A stretch of DNA of 64,000 bases from Vicia villosa (GCF_029867415.1 NC_081183.1:32038980-32102979); one strand, 5' to 3'. Positions 1 through 11,430 are shown, counted from the stretch's first letter. Notes: generated by a model from the letters alone, not told the origin. A program made the numbers and translations.

Positions 1-710
1 AACATCAGAAATTTTCCATCCAAAGCTTATTTTAAAGGAAATTTTATTCTCTACAACTTTGTCTCTCACATGCCAAGTCTAAAAATGCTTCGTTTGAGAG
101 ATATGGACCAAAACATTATAGGTCCTTTTCAAAAGTCAACAAAAAGTCACTTTTTTCAAAAGGACATATAAGAAGCATGGAAAATAATTTTGATAGGAGA
201 CCAAAGACACTAGTTAGAGGACTCTCTAAGGTTCCTAAAAAGTCCTAGAACTCCTCCATACATCAAAAATTGAGGGAGATATGCCTTGTCAAAGTTGGGC
301 GATTTTGAGGAGGAAAATGTGAAATAAAGGGCCTCAAAATGAATTTTCTTGCAAAGGGACCCAACCTTTTTTGGCCCAATCATGGTTCACAAGCTATCCA
401 AGTTATCCAAGCCACTTGCCACGAATTTAAAGATTTTTAGTTGATTTTATATAATTTTATTTCATTTAAAAAGTGATTTAAAGTGATATAATTGAAAGAA
501 AAATCAAAGATTTGATTTGAGGAATCATATTGATCCATTCCAATCAACATTTAATCAGTATTGGCAAGCAAATCTCGTGGAGAGGTGATTGGGACAATAT
601 TGATGCAAATTAGGCCAAATTTTAGAAAGTTCTAAAGAAGATTTTCCAATCAAATGCCAATCTTAGATTCATCAAAATTCAGGCCAATTTTGTTGACCTA
701 AACTTCTTAC

Positions 711-717
711 TATAAGG
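711..717 (+). promoter_or_regulatory. putative LTR TATA box of element H
   Basis: TATAAGG lies inside the LTR. A start would be expected near 740. A consensus-like splice donor (AAG followed by GTGAGT) lies at 807-815. Placement is by motif only; the same motif is near 39103 in the 3' LTR. Confidence 0.45.
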
Positions 718-1416
718 ACCTAGGTGCTACAGATCATGGGAAAGGGTTTTTTGGACGAAAATTTGAGGCAGCCAGAACCCTACTCAAGAATAAAAAAACC
801 GTGAAGAAGGTGAGTGATGCAGTCCAAGATTTAGACCAATTCAAGGCATTTGAAGGATCGAGCGAGGTACCTGGGTGTTCTCTGAATCCATCCATACAGT
901 TCCAAGGTCTTACGCGTCCAGGAGCACCCCTTCGCACGCCCACAGTTTGATAGTTTTATTCTTAACAAGATGTCAATGATTCACGTACATTTAGCATGAT
1001 TAAATTACATATTCACGTTTACCATGATGTAGGGAAGCTTACTGGATAGTTTAATTTTGTTTTAGGATCCGATATGTGAATTCTCCATAGTTAGGTCGTG
1101 AAGATCCTGAATAAGGGGTTTTCGTTTTCAGGCAAAATTAGGCCAAATTGATGAGCCCATTGAACTCATGAGCGCGTTTATACTTGATCTGGGTTATTTG
1201 TTTGCATTATTTGATGATAATTTGCAGGGAGAAGGAATAGAGACCTACAGCTACAACGTAAAACCGTTGCTAAAGGTGTCTGTAAGTTTTACAAAGACTC
1301 GACGAGGAAGAAGAAAGAATGGCGCGCGTTGTGTTCTTTTAGTTTTTTGAATCTTTTGTTTATTTAATATATTCAATGCGTTGCGCTTATTATTCAACAT
1401 GAGAAAGTGGCAGGAA

Positions 1417-1475
1417 TGGCAAAGTGCACACGATGGTCACACTGGAGACGGGGGTTCGAACCCCACGTTGGCCTC
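1417..1475 (+). other. tRNA-like A-box/B-box motif in LTR of H
   Basis: TGGCAAAGTGC near 1418 resembles a Pol III A box, and GGTTCGAACCC near 1453 is a near-perfect B box, about 33 bp apart as in tRNA genes. The B box sits in a partly paired T-arm-like stem of G and C runs. A full cloverleaf does not form, so this is not called a tRNA gene. The motif is also in the 3' LTR at about 39815-39872. Confidence 0.5.
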
Positions 1476-2488
1476 CTTTAATATTTTTACCAAATATATG
1501 TTACCAGTTGCTTCCAGATCCGATGCTCACGCCCACGCGTGGCCTATGGTGTACGATCGGCTTTCTGCCACCGGATCACAGCATCACTAGATCCAACGCA
1601 CGCCATGATGAAGGCTCACCATGGACCTTCAACACTCAACCACACCCAATCATAAGCTAAGTCCCTTATTTTCTTTTTAACACTTTATATATTTTTATTT
1701 GTATATACCTTGTCATTGTTTCTTTTTTTATTTATTTCATCTAAACATTTTTATTTTGATAATGTCACATACCTATTTATTTTATTTAAATCGAAAACTC
1801 AATTTTTTATATCCTTTAATTTTAATTTTATTTTTTAAAATATCAGGTTTAATCCTATGATTGTTAGATTTTATTTTGGTTTACCTATTTAATCGAACCT
1901 TTGGTTTCATTAAACCCTTTTAGGTTTTGTTTAATATCATTTTATATTTTGTTCTCCTTTTGGGCTAAAATAAGGTTTGTGTTAATAGCCAATGAATCTG
2001 TAATACACTGAAAAACTTCTTTTTCTTTGTGCAATTTTTCAGGGTTACCCCAGTATCCTCTGACTACGCGCCACGCCATAAAAGCTAAGTTCCGACTCTT
2101 TTTCTTATTTAAATTTAATTTTTATTAATTTTTACTCTTGCCTTATAGATTCAATTAGGGTTTACTTCAATAGTCAATGAATCTCTCATACACTCACTTT
2201 TATTAATTTTCTTCAAAAAGCTAAAGTTCTTCTTCAAAAATCTCTTTAAACAATTCAAACATTTCAAACAAAGTGAGCTAAGCAATTAATAGTCCATGGA
2301 TAACCATGGATACAAAGGATGCCTTACACCTTCCCTTTGTATAACTTACCCCCCGAACTCAAAATCTTTTTAAAAGGTCTTTTCCTGTTCTTTTAACCTT
2401 TCCTAAAATTGGATAAAATAAAAGTCGGTGGCGACTTATGCTTAACCGCGACATTTTGATAAAAAGTCAGTTCACCGTATTACAGAAC

Positions 2489-2507
2489 TGGTGACTTTGC
2501 TGAGGAT
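2489..2507 (+). other. degenerate primer-binding site of H
   Basis: Starts five bases after the LTR end. It reads TGGTGACTTTGCTGAGGAT, against TGGCGACTCTGCTGGGGAC in the younger element at 15764. The visible differences are C-to-T and G-to-A transitions. The intact form looks complementary to the 3' end of a tRNA-Arg, the primer reported for Ogre elements; the exact tRNA was not checked. Confidence 0.7.
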
Positions 2508-3708
2508 GCTTTCGATTAAAAGAGGGGTTACCTTAGAGTTTAGGATTCACCTCAATTGTTTGATTTGTTTGCTTTATATTTCAAAGGCTGTTTTGGGTAT
2601 TTACTTATGTGAAAGATCCTAACCCGGATCTGAGAACCTTAGGTAAATGGCATGAGACCAAGGAGACTGCACAGCGTATACTGATGTGGTTGATCTGGTG
2701 GCCATCGTTAGTGTGACATATTTGTTTGTCCTGGTGTTCCTTGGGATCCGACTCGAGGAAACACTTGGCTGCTGCGTGGTGTCATTAAGCACTAATTTGC
2801 CCTAGAACCCTAGTTGAACTTGACTTTGGCCTATTAGAAAGTAGCGAGATGGCTGGCTTTGGTTCCGAATGAAGTTGGTTGATACTCGAAGCTACACTCA
2901 TATGGACTGGACTTTCGGGACCTTCTCGGTTGGTGATTCGACTGCCGAACTGAGATAAGCGCCTTCGAGAAAGGTCAATGATATGAGCTCCCTAGAACCC
3001 GATCTTTATATAGGACTGGTTGAACCAACTAAACTTCAGTGGGGAGGGTACTTACCTACGAACTTCAAGCAAGCCTCTAAACCTAAGGACACTTGTGTGA
3101 CTTGTTTGTGTTTGCTACTAACCTTTGTTTCCCTGCAGGTTTTGTTAAAGGACTTGTTTGCCCTTACTATCTCACGCTGTGCCTATTGAACTGCATTCGC
3201 ATAACATTCATGACATCATGACATCATAAGCATAACATGATTTAACTAACCCTTTCAAGGATCTTAGGAATTTAGGGCGCGCAGTTTCAGGTGCTCTTAT
3301 CAAGGACCGAATTCCTAGTCAAGGGGCAAGAGGATTTATTTTCCTCTGGCCACATACCTTCCTATTCAGAGACTCTACACCTATCAAGGGGCAAGAGGAT
3401 TTATTTTCCTCTAGCCATATACCTTCAAATTCAGAGTAGCCCGAATCAGAGGCGATGACCCACTCGATATGGTGAGCTTGATTCCCATCAAAGAATATCC
3501 AAGAGTCAGAATTCTTCAGACAAAGACGCGACCTAATCATTTTCTAATGTTGCTAACTAAATTCCTAAAGATCCTTGAAAAGATTGCATTTGCATTCACA
3601 ACATCACATAGAACTAACTTTGCCTTTCAGGTCGACTAACTGGTCAGACAAATACCATCAACAAATCAATCTCTATCAGATATACATTCTGGAAATCATA
3701 TCCCTCTA
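2508..3708 (+). other. non-coding leader of H with twin hairpins
   Basis: About 1.2 kb between the PBS and the lost gag start, homologous to 15783-16958 of the gag-only element. It holds no convincing protein. At 3329-3347 and again at 3394-3412 it has AGAGGA-TTTATTT-TCCTCT, a 6-bp stem with a 7-nt loop, the two copies 65 bp apart. The same pair recurs in the other element family. Confidence 0.7.
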
Positions 3709-3713
3709 GACAC
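3709..3713 (+). repeat. target-site duplication GACAC, left copy (Copia-A)
   Basis: GACAC directly precedes the TGTGAATAC start of the Copia-A LTR and is repeated at 11157-11161 directly after the second LTR. Five bases is the usual copia duplication. Confidence 0.93.
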
Positions 3714-5257
3714 TGTGAATACAAGATTACAATCACAAAGATGTTTTTGATTCATGGCAAACTCAATAAGCATACAAGCAACAAGGTGGAAGCAGAAAAC
3801 TCAAAGAAAAGCAAGCATTGATCACTCATGTCAGAACAGGTCGACCTATTATGCTTATAGGTTGACTCAACACAAGCAAAACAAGAAGAATGCAGAAAAG
3901 CAGCAGTTAGGTCGACCTACCATCAACCCAGGTCGACCTAAAATGGAGAAAAATCCATATACTTCTGCTAGGTCGACTCACACATCACCTAGGTCGACCT
4001 AAATTGATGAAAGTTACATATCAGTCTGCTAGGTCGACCTACACATCAACTAGGTCGACCTAATCTGAGAAAATGTCCCCAGAATGCATTTGAAGAGGAT
4101 TCTGGTCGACCTACTCCTTAAACAGGTCGACCTAACTGGGAGCAAAATTCTGCAAGCTCTGCTAGGTCGACCTAAGCACCACAAGAGGTCGACCTAACTG
4201 ATCAAGAATGCCAAAAATTCTGTTTCTCTCATCTCCAACTGTTAAGCTATCATATATATTGTCCAAGGTTCATTATTGAATGCAACACCAACGACTGAAA
4301 GATACACAAAGGCTTCTCATCTTCGTTCTTCGTCATCTCCAACACAATTACACATAATCATTCTTGCGTTGAGGGTTAGTGATCGAGTTCGATAACGTCC
4401 ATGGAACGGAATTGAAGATTCCTAGTGGGTGAAGATTTGTGGGGTTTTTGGTGAATAAAATCTGCGGGTTTTGTCCTCCAAGATAGGTGTTTCTTGGGGG
4501 TTTTTATCAAGAGGTTTCATCGAGGATCCGGCTGAGTGTGAAGATTGAAGAACAAGGGTTCGAGGGAATTGAAGACACTGCAGAAAGGGATCAAAGTGAA
4601 GCTCTTGGATAACCTTGATCTGACTCAAGATTAAGGGGGAAGAAGATTCAAAGGATCGACATAATTGGTTTATGGTTTATCGCTTTGTTATCTTCTTTGT
4701 ATATACTACTTTCAACATTAATGAAAGATTACCCAATTTCAGTTTGGAATTGGGGGCAGACGTAGTCGTAGCGAGGACGATCGACGAACTGCCTAAACAA
4801 ATATCGTGTTCTTGTCGCTTTTACTTTTCCATTTACATTCTGTTCATATTTGGCTATAATAGCAAATTGATCAACGATTCGAGTGTTAAGATTGTGAATT
4901 AAGAACTTATATAAACATCACAATCCATCACATATTGAATCACCGTCAATTTGATCATTATCACCAAGTGTTTGTATATTTGTTTCTATCACTTTTACTG
5001 CATTGCAAATATTGTCCATCATACAAGAAGTTAATCTGATTTTCAATAAGAGCAACGCTTTGATTCTGCAACGTATACTCTTATCACTTACCTCAAGTTT
5101 TTGACTGGTTTTTAAACACATATAAAATCGTTTCGATAGTGGTTCGGAATAGACGCGAGTCGATTCAGAATCACTTCCGCTGAAAAGTCGTTTAACTCCG
5201 TAAAACTGTGAACGATCTATTCACCCCCCCTCTAGATCCCAAGGCCAGCGTCTAACA
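3714..5257 (+). repeat. 5' LTR of Copia-A
   Basis: Begins TGTGAATAC and ends CTAACA. It repeats at 9613-11156 with the same length. It contains an array of GGTCGACC palindromes (3839-4194) and a TATATAT stretch near 4252 that may be the TATA box. Confidence 0.95.
3839..4194. repeat. array of paired GGTCGACC palindromes in Copia-A LTR
   Basis: Perfect GGTCGACC starts at 3839, 3910, 3931, 3992, 4032, 4053, 4104, 4125, 4165 and 4187; degenerate copies start at 3860 and 3971. They form six pairs with 21-22 bp between members and 61-72 bp between pairs. The array is repeated in the 3' LTR at +5899 (first site 9738). It lies upstream of the putative TATA box, so a regulatory role is possible but not shown. 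Confidence 0.9.
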
Positions 5258-5259
5258 AG

Positions 5260-5272
5260 TGGCATCAAGAGC
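5260..5272 (+). other. Copia-A primer-binding site
   Basis: TGGCATCAAGAGC begins two bases after the LTR end. It resembles the copia PBS complementary to initiator tRNA-Met (TGGTATCAGAGC), with one substitution and one extra A. Confidence 0.75.
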
Positions 5273-5312
5273 TCTGGTTTATTCCGTGCTACGTGAAACA
5301 CTTATTGGAAAG

Positions 5313-7052
5313 ATGGCTTCCGGACCTAAAGGGGCTCACAATAGAGCTCCAGTTTTCAACGGTGAAAACTATGGCTATTGGAAGGATTGTATGTGTGTCC
5401 ACATCAATGCAATTGATAGGAACATCTGGACAGCTATTGTCAATGGTCCCTTTCAGATCACCATGACAAATGCAGCTGGTGTAGTTGTTCCAAAACCAGA
5501 AAATACTTGGGATGCTGAAGATGAAAAGAGATATGGATACGATTGGAAAGCGAGAAACATTCTAATCTCAGCTCTAGGAGTTGATGAATACTATCGCATT
5601 TCCCATTGTAGATCCGCTAAAGCTATGTGGGACACATTGCAAGTTGCCCATGAGGGAACGGATGATGTCAAACTAGCTAGGATCAATATGTTAACTCAAG
5701 AGTTCGAACTCTTCCACATGGAAGATGGTGAATCCATCGAAAACATGCAGAAGAGATTCGTTCACCTGAAAAATCGGTTAAATTCTCTTGATAGACCTGT
5801 TTCCAATGCAGTTGCTACTAACAAAATCTTAAGATGTTTGAACAGGGAATGGCAACCCAAGGTTACAGCAATAAAGGAAGCAAATGATCTAAACACATTA
5901 GACATCACCACTCTCTTTGGTAAACTAGAAGAACATTAACAACATCTTAAATGCCTTGACATGCATGAGAAAAGGGCAAAGAAAGAGAAGAACATGGAGA
6001 AAGAGGTAGAGAAGAAGTCAATAGCTCTAAAAGCTTCAAGCTCCAAGACCTCAAGACAAGAGCTAGAGGATAGTGATACAAGTGATGATGAAGACTCCGA
6101 TGATGAGGACATGGAACTGTTTGTGCGAAGATACCACAAATACCTAAAGAAAAATGGAGCAAAACATTCTGACAAAGGGTTGATCAACTATAGAAAGCAA
6201 TCAAACAAGTTCAAACAAGATGACAATAACAAAGGAAAAATCAATGGTCCTTGCTTCAATTGTGGCAAAATCGGTCACTACAAACCGGATTGTCCATACC
6301 TTGAGAAGGAGAAAGAGAAGAACCAAAGCAAAGGTCACAACAAATCTAGAAGAGCCTACATAGCATGGGAAAGTGATTCATCTAGTGAAGACTCATCAAG
6401 CGATGAAGAAGAATTGACAAACTTATGTCTTACGGCTCATCAACACAAGAAAAAGAAATGTGTAAGTCATCTTAAACCTGAACTTGTAGATAAGGTATCT
6501 CATGCTCAATTAAAATTAGCCTTTGAAGAACTACATAGAGATGCAATTGAAGCTTTTAAACTTTTGGCCTCAAATAAGAAAAATTTTTCTTATCTTGAAT
6601 CAAAAGTTGAGAAGACCGAAAAGGACATGGAAGCTTTGAAACAATCTATGCTAGATATTCAAAAGGATAAAATTGAGGAAGATCCTACATCATGGTTTGG
6701 TTGTGAGACATGTCATATTTGGCAAAAAGAAGTGAGAGACCTAAAGGCCAAATTAGATAAGGCTCTACAACCAAAAATGACGTTTGCGGTTGATCCAAAT
6801 AAGTTCAAAAGATCGTATACTCCTTTATATAGTAAATACACTTTTGTACCAAAAGTATCAACTAGCAAAACAGCATATTCTCATCATATTACCTGTCACT
6901 ATTGTTGCAAAAAGGGACATACCATTGAAAAATGCAAATTTAGGAGGATTTTAGTTCCTAAAGGAGTATTTCAATGGTTGCCTAAATGCAACAGTTTATG
7001 TACTCACCACCCAGGACCCAATGAAGATTGGGGACCTTCCACTATAAATTAA
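5313..7052 (+). pseudogene. Copia-A gag with in-frame stop
   Basis: The likely start is the ATG at 5313 (MASGPKG); an in-frame ATG also exists at 5259. The frame is open to a TAA at 5937-5939, then continues in the same frame to 7052, so the TAA is a nonsense mutation, not a gene end. Two CX2CX4HX4C zinc knuckles are visible, at 6252-6293 and 6894-6935, a layout seen in SIRE-type Gag. Between them is an acidic Ser/Glu-rich stretch and a Lys-rich predicted coiled coil. The product would be the nucleocapsid protein that packages element RNA. As it stands, only a 200-odd residue N-terminal piece can be made. Confidence 0.85.
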
Positions 7053-9043
7053 TTTTGCAGGAAAAGTGTCTTGACATTGCCGAAAGGTTGTGGTTCCTTG
7101 ATAGCGGATGTTCAAGACACATGACGGGAGACATATCACTCTTTGTTAAAGTTCCACGCAAAGAAAAAGGGGTATGTCACCTATGGAGACAACAATCGGG
7201 GAGCTATACTTGGTAAAAGAAGTGTAGGTATATCTTTTGATAGTGCAGGCCCATCCACTGAAGAAATTGTCAAAAATAAGGAAGATGAGAATGAAAGTAT
7301 TGTAAAGAAAGATGCTGAGAGAGAGAAAGATGAGTCTCACAATGAAAATGAAAAAGAAAGCATCTCAAACAATGAAGAACTTCCCAAGGCCTGGACAAAT
7401 GTGAAAGACCATCCAATTGACAATATAATAGGAGACATCTCAAGGGGCGTTACAACACGCTCAAAGATAAGTAACTTCTGTCATCATTTTGCTTTTGTTT
7501 CACAAGTTGAGCCGAAAAACGCTAAGGATGCATTACTTGATGAGCATTGGCTAATGGCCATGCAAGAAGAATTAAACCAATTTAAACGGAATGATGTTTG
7601 GGACTTAGTCCCTCATCCGGGAGATCATCAAGTAATAGGCACTAGATGGGTTTTTCGTAACAAACTTGATGAAAACGGCGTTATTACTAGAAACAAAGCT
7701 AGATTAGTTGCCCAAGGTTATAATCAAGAGGAAGGTATTGATTATGAAGAGACATACGCTCCTGTAGCACGTCTCGAAGCTATTCGTCTCTTACTTGCTT
7801 ATGCTTGTTCTAAAGACTTCAAACTATTCCAAATGGATGTTAAAAGTGCCTTTCTAATGGCTATATAAATGAAGAAGTCTATGTTGCTCAGCCACCCGGC
7901 TTTGAGAATTACATGTATCCAACTCATGTCTATAAGCTGAAACGTGCTCTTTACGGTCTTAAATAAATCCCTCGGGCTTGGTACGAACGTTTGAGCAAAT
8001 TTCTCCTTAGTCAAGGGTACTCTAGGGGTAAAGTTGACACTACTCTCTTTATTAAAAGAAAAGATAAAGATATTCTCTTAGTCCAAATTTATGTAGATGA
8101 TATTATATTTGGGTCGACTAATGCAAAACTTGTCAAAGATTTTTCTAAGCTTATGCAGAGTGAATTTGAGATGAGTCTCATGGGTGAGCTAAATTTCTTC
8201 CTTGGCCTACAAATCAAGCAACTCAGTCATGGAACGTTTGTGAATCAAACTAAATACTGTACGGAGCTGCTCAAAAGATTTGGAATGAGTGAAGCAAAGG
8301 AAATTGACACACCTATGGCAACAAATACTAATCTAGACAAAGATGAGAAAGGTAAAGAGGTTGACGTGAAATTATACCGAGGTATGATAGGTTCACTATT
8401 GTATCTTACTGCCTCAAGACCAGACATTATGTTTAGTGTGTGTATGTGTGCAAGATATCAATCTTGTCCAAAAGAATCTCACTTAAAAGCTGTCAAAAGA
8501 ATTCTGCGATACTTACGTGGAACTACTACATATGGTCTATGGTATCCAAAGGGAAATGAGTGCCTTTTGGTAGGATTCTCCGATTCAGATTTTGCTGGCT
8601 GCAAATCCGATAGAAAAAGCACCAGTGGAACATGTCATCTATTCTCAAATTCATTGATAAGTTGGCATAGCAAGAAACAAGTATCGGTTGCATTATCTAC
8701 TGCTGAGGCAGAATATGTAGCTGCTGGAAGCTGCTGTGCACAAATATTATGGCTCAAGCAACAACTTCTTGACTTTGGTATTAAGCTTGATCGCATACCT
8801 ATCATGTGCGACAACACAAGTGCCATAAACTTGAGTAAAAATCCTGTCTTACACTCACGTACCAAGCATATTGAAATAAGACATCACTTTCTACGAGATC
8901 ATGTAGAGAAAGGAGACGTTACATTTGAACATGTAGAAAGCAAGAAGCAACTAGCTGACATCTTCACCAAACCTCTAGCAACGGAGCAATACTTCAACAT
9001 TCGTAGGGAATTAGGGATACTCGATATCTCTAATTTGGGCTAA
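7053..9043 (+). pseudogene. Copia-A pol: protease scrap, RT, RNase H; integrase deleted
   Basis: The protease D-S-G lies at 7100-7108 ([12 protein letters not shown] context) in a different frame from gag. A frameshift near 7140-7160 returns to the gag frame. Near 7216-7240 the sequence jumps from the protease/pre-integrase border to a charged linker before RT; the HHCC and DDE integrase parts are absent. RT runs from about 7390. A one-base loss near 7856 and a nonsense TAA near 7964 break it. The frame then stays open from 7991 to 9043 with the YVDD motif near 8089 and RNase H, ending in the usual copia C-terminus (IRRELGIL). No active polyprotein is possible. Confidence 0.88.
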
Positions 9044-9612
9044 TTACGTTTGTTTTCTCTTAATATTATTCCTTTACTTTATGTATATATTTTTCTGCTA
9101 ACATTTCTCTCAGCATAAAGGTAGTTCATCATCAAGTCAGGCGTCATTCCACATTAACTAAAGGCTGTCATCAAAGTTGACACCTACATATTGAAAAAGC
9201 GGTAACGTAATTGTGGTTCACTTCCAAAAATATTATTGATACTATAATATGCTATCAATTAACATGCTTATAGTGACTTCATACATATATCTCTCTTGCT
9301 CATTTATGTGTCTCATCTTTAATACACCTTTAAACAATTTTGACTCTCATGATATCACTCCCTACCTTTTCTTTTCTACACTATGAATGCTAACATTTTA
9401 TCTATGTTTCTCTCGTTACTCTTCTATTTTCGTTGTATCTCTTTTTGATGTTGACAAAGGGGGAGATAGATGCTGAGTGTACGGGGGAGCTTTGTTGAGA
9501 GATTGCCTTGTTGAGAGATAGATGCTGAATGTACGGGGGAGCTTTGTTGAGACGTTATCACTTACTACCAAAGCTTCGACTACTGGTTTGCCATCATCAA
9601 AAAGGGGGAGTA
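9044..9612 (+). other. Copia-A 3' non-coding region and polypurine tract
   Basis: AT-rich DNA without an env-like frame. A 51-bp block containing TGCTGA and GGGGGAGC is duplicated (about 9464-9500 and 9515-9551). Four GGGGGAG runs occur; the last, AAAAAGGGGGAGTA at 9599-9612, directly abuts the 3' LTR and is the probable plus-strand primer. Confidence 0.75.
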
Positions 9613-11156
9613 TGTGAATACAAGATTACAATCACAAAGATGTTTTTGATTCATGGCAAACTCAATAAGCTTACAAGCAACAAGGTGGAAGCAGAAAACT
9701 CAAAGAAAAGCAAGCATTGATCACTCATGTCAGAACAGGTCGACCTATTATGCTTATAGGTTGACTCAACACAAGCAAAACAAGAAGAATGCAGAAAAGT
9801 AGCAGTTAGGTCGACCTACCATCAACCCAGGTCGACCTAAAATGGAGAAAAATCCATATACTTCTGCTAGGTCGACTCACACATCACCTAGGTCGACCTA
9901 AATTGATGAAAGTTACATATCAGTCTGCTAGGTCGACCTACACATCAACTAGGTCGACCTAATCTGAGAAAATGTCCCCAGAATGCATTTGAAGAGGATT
10001 CTGGTCGACCTACTCCTTAAACAGGTCGACCTAACTGGGAGCAAAATTCTGCAAGCTCTGCTAGGTCGACCTAAGCACCACAAGAGGTCGACCTAACTGA
10101 TCAAGAATGCCAAAAATTATGTTTCTCTCATCTCCAACTGTTAAGCTATCATATATATTGTCCAAGGTTCATTATTGAATGCAACACCAACGACTGAAAG
10201 ATACACAAAGGCTTCTCATCTTCGTTCTTCGTCATCTCCAACACAATTACACATAATCATTCTTGCGTTGAGGGTTAGTGATCGAGTTCGATAACGTCCA
10301 TGGAACAGAATTGAAGATTCCTAGTGGGTGAAGATTTGTGGGGTTTTTGGTGAATAAAATCTGCGGGTTTTGTCCTCCAAGATAGGTGTTTCTTGGGGGT
10401 TTTTATCAAGAGGTTTCATCGAGGATCCGGCTGAGTGTGAAGATTGAAGAACAAGGGTTCGAGGGAATTGAAGACACTGCAGAAAGGGATCAAAGTGAAG
10501 CTCTTGGATAACCTTGATCTGACTCAAGATTAAGGGGGAAGAAGATTCAAAGGATCGACATAATTGGTTTATGGTTTATCGCTTTGTTATCTTCTTTGTA
10601 TATACTACTTTCAACATTAATGAAAGATTACCCAATTTCAGTTTGGAATTGGGGGCAGACGTAGTCGTAGCGAGGACGATCGACGAACTGCCTAAACAAA
10701 TATCGTGTTCTTGTCGCTTTTACTTTTCCATTTACATTCTGTTCATATTTGGCTATAATAGCAAATTGATCAACGATTCGAGTGTTAAGATTGTGAATTA
10801 AGAACTTATATAAACATCACAATCCATCACATATTGAATCACCGTCAATTTGATCATTATCACCAAGTGTTTGTATATTTGTTTCTATCACTTTTACTGC
10901 ATTGCAAACATTGTCCATCATACAAGAAGTTAATCTGATTTTCAATAAGAGCAATGCTTTGATTCTACAACGTATACTCTTATCACTTACCTCAAGTTTT
11001 TGACTGGTTTTTAAACACATATACAATCGTTTCGATAGTGGTTCGGAATAGACGCGAGTCGATTCAGAATCACTTCCGCTGAAAAGTCGTTTAACTCCGT
11101 AAAACTGTGAACGATCTATTCACCCCCCCTCTAGATCCCAAGGCCAGCGTCTAACA
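9613..11156 (+). repeat. 3' LTR of Copia-A
   Basis: A 1544-bp copy of 3714-5257 with about 8 substitutions seen by eye. It ends CTAACA directly before the second GACAC. Confidence 0.95.
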
Positions 11157-11161
11157 GACAC
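11157..11161 (+). repeat. target-site duplication GACAC, right copy (Copia-A)
   Basis: Identical to 3709-3713. It marks the right edge of Copia-A, after which H internal sequence resumes. Confidence 0.93.
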
Positions 11162-11178
11162 TCTGAAGACACCTACAT

Positions 11179-11430
11179 CAGATATACATTCCGGAAGCTC
11201 GAACCCTGGACATTCTGAAAGTTCCAATCAGATGAACATTCTGGAAGCTTGACCCCCAGACTTCTGAAACTTCCCAATCAGATATACATTCCGGAAGCTC
11301 GAACCCCGGACATTCTGAAAGTTCCAATCAGATGAACATTCTGGAAGCTTGACCCCCAGACTTCTGAAACATTCCAATCGGATACACGTTCCGGAAGCTC
11401 GAACCCCGAATACTCTGAATCTCTACACCA
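11179..11430 (+). repeat. 50/100-bp tandem repeat in gag region of H
   Basis: GATATACATT, GATGAACATT, GATATACATT, GATGAACATT and GATACACGTT start at 11181, 11231, 11281, 11331 and 11381, exactly 50 bp apart, with alternate copies most alike (100-bp dimer). Each is followed by CTGGAAGCTTGA or CCGGAAGCTCGA. A further related copy lies at 3677, on the other side of Copia-A. The repeat replaces most of the expected gag. Confidence 0.85.

Larger units (their letters stand above)
1..2484 (+). repeat. 5' LTR of element H, truncated by window start
   Basis: Aligns base for base with the 3' LTR from 38392 on. It keeps a stretch (about 1547-2162) that is missing from the 3' LTR, and it lacks about 0.75 kb that the 3' LTR has (about 40000-40740). 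It ends in TATTACA directly before the PBS. No protein is coded; short open frames here are chance. Confidence 0.9.
3714..11156 (+). mobile_element. SIRE-like Ty1/copia element (Copia-A), full length but defective
   Basis: The element is 7443 bp with two 1544-bp LTRs, TG...CA ends, a PBS, a polypurine tract and a perfect 5-bp target duplication. Gag and pol read in the plus direction. By eye the LTRs differ at about 8 positions (near 0.5%), which indicates a recent insertion. The coding region is broken by nonsense and frameshift changes and lacks the integrase. SIRE/Maximus lineage is inferred from the Gag with two zinc knuckles and from the RNase H end. Confidence 0.92.

Noticed and set aside
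734..943. 69-codon minus-strand frame in the H LTR
   Set aside because: Lies within LTR sequence repeated at the 3' end, with no domain or codon pattern; chance frame.
1440..1475. Functional tRNA gene
   Set aside because: A and B boxes are present, but acceptor and anticodon arms do not pair convincingly.
3839..4194. CRISPR-like array in the palindrome region
   Set aside because: Repeats are 8-12 bp palindromes with short, related spacers inside a plant LTR; no CRISPR features.
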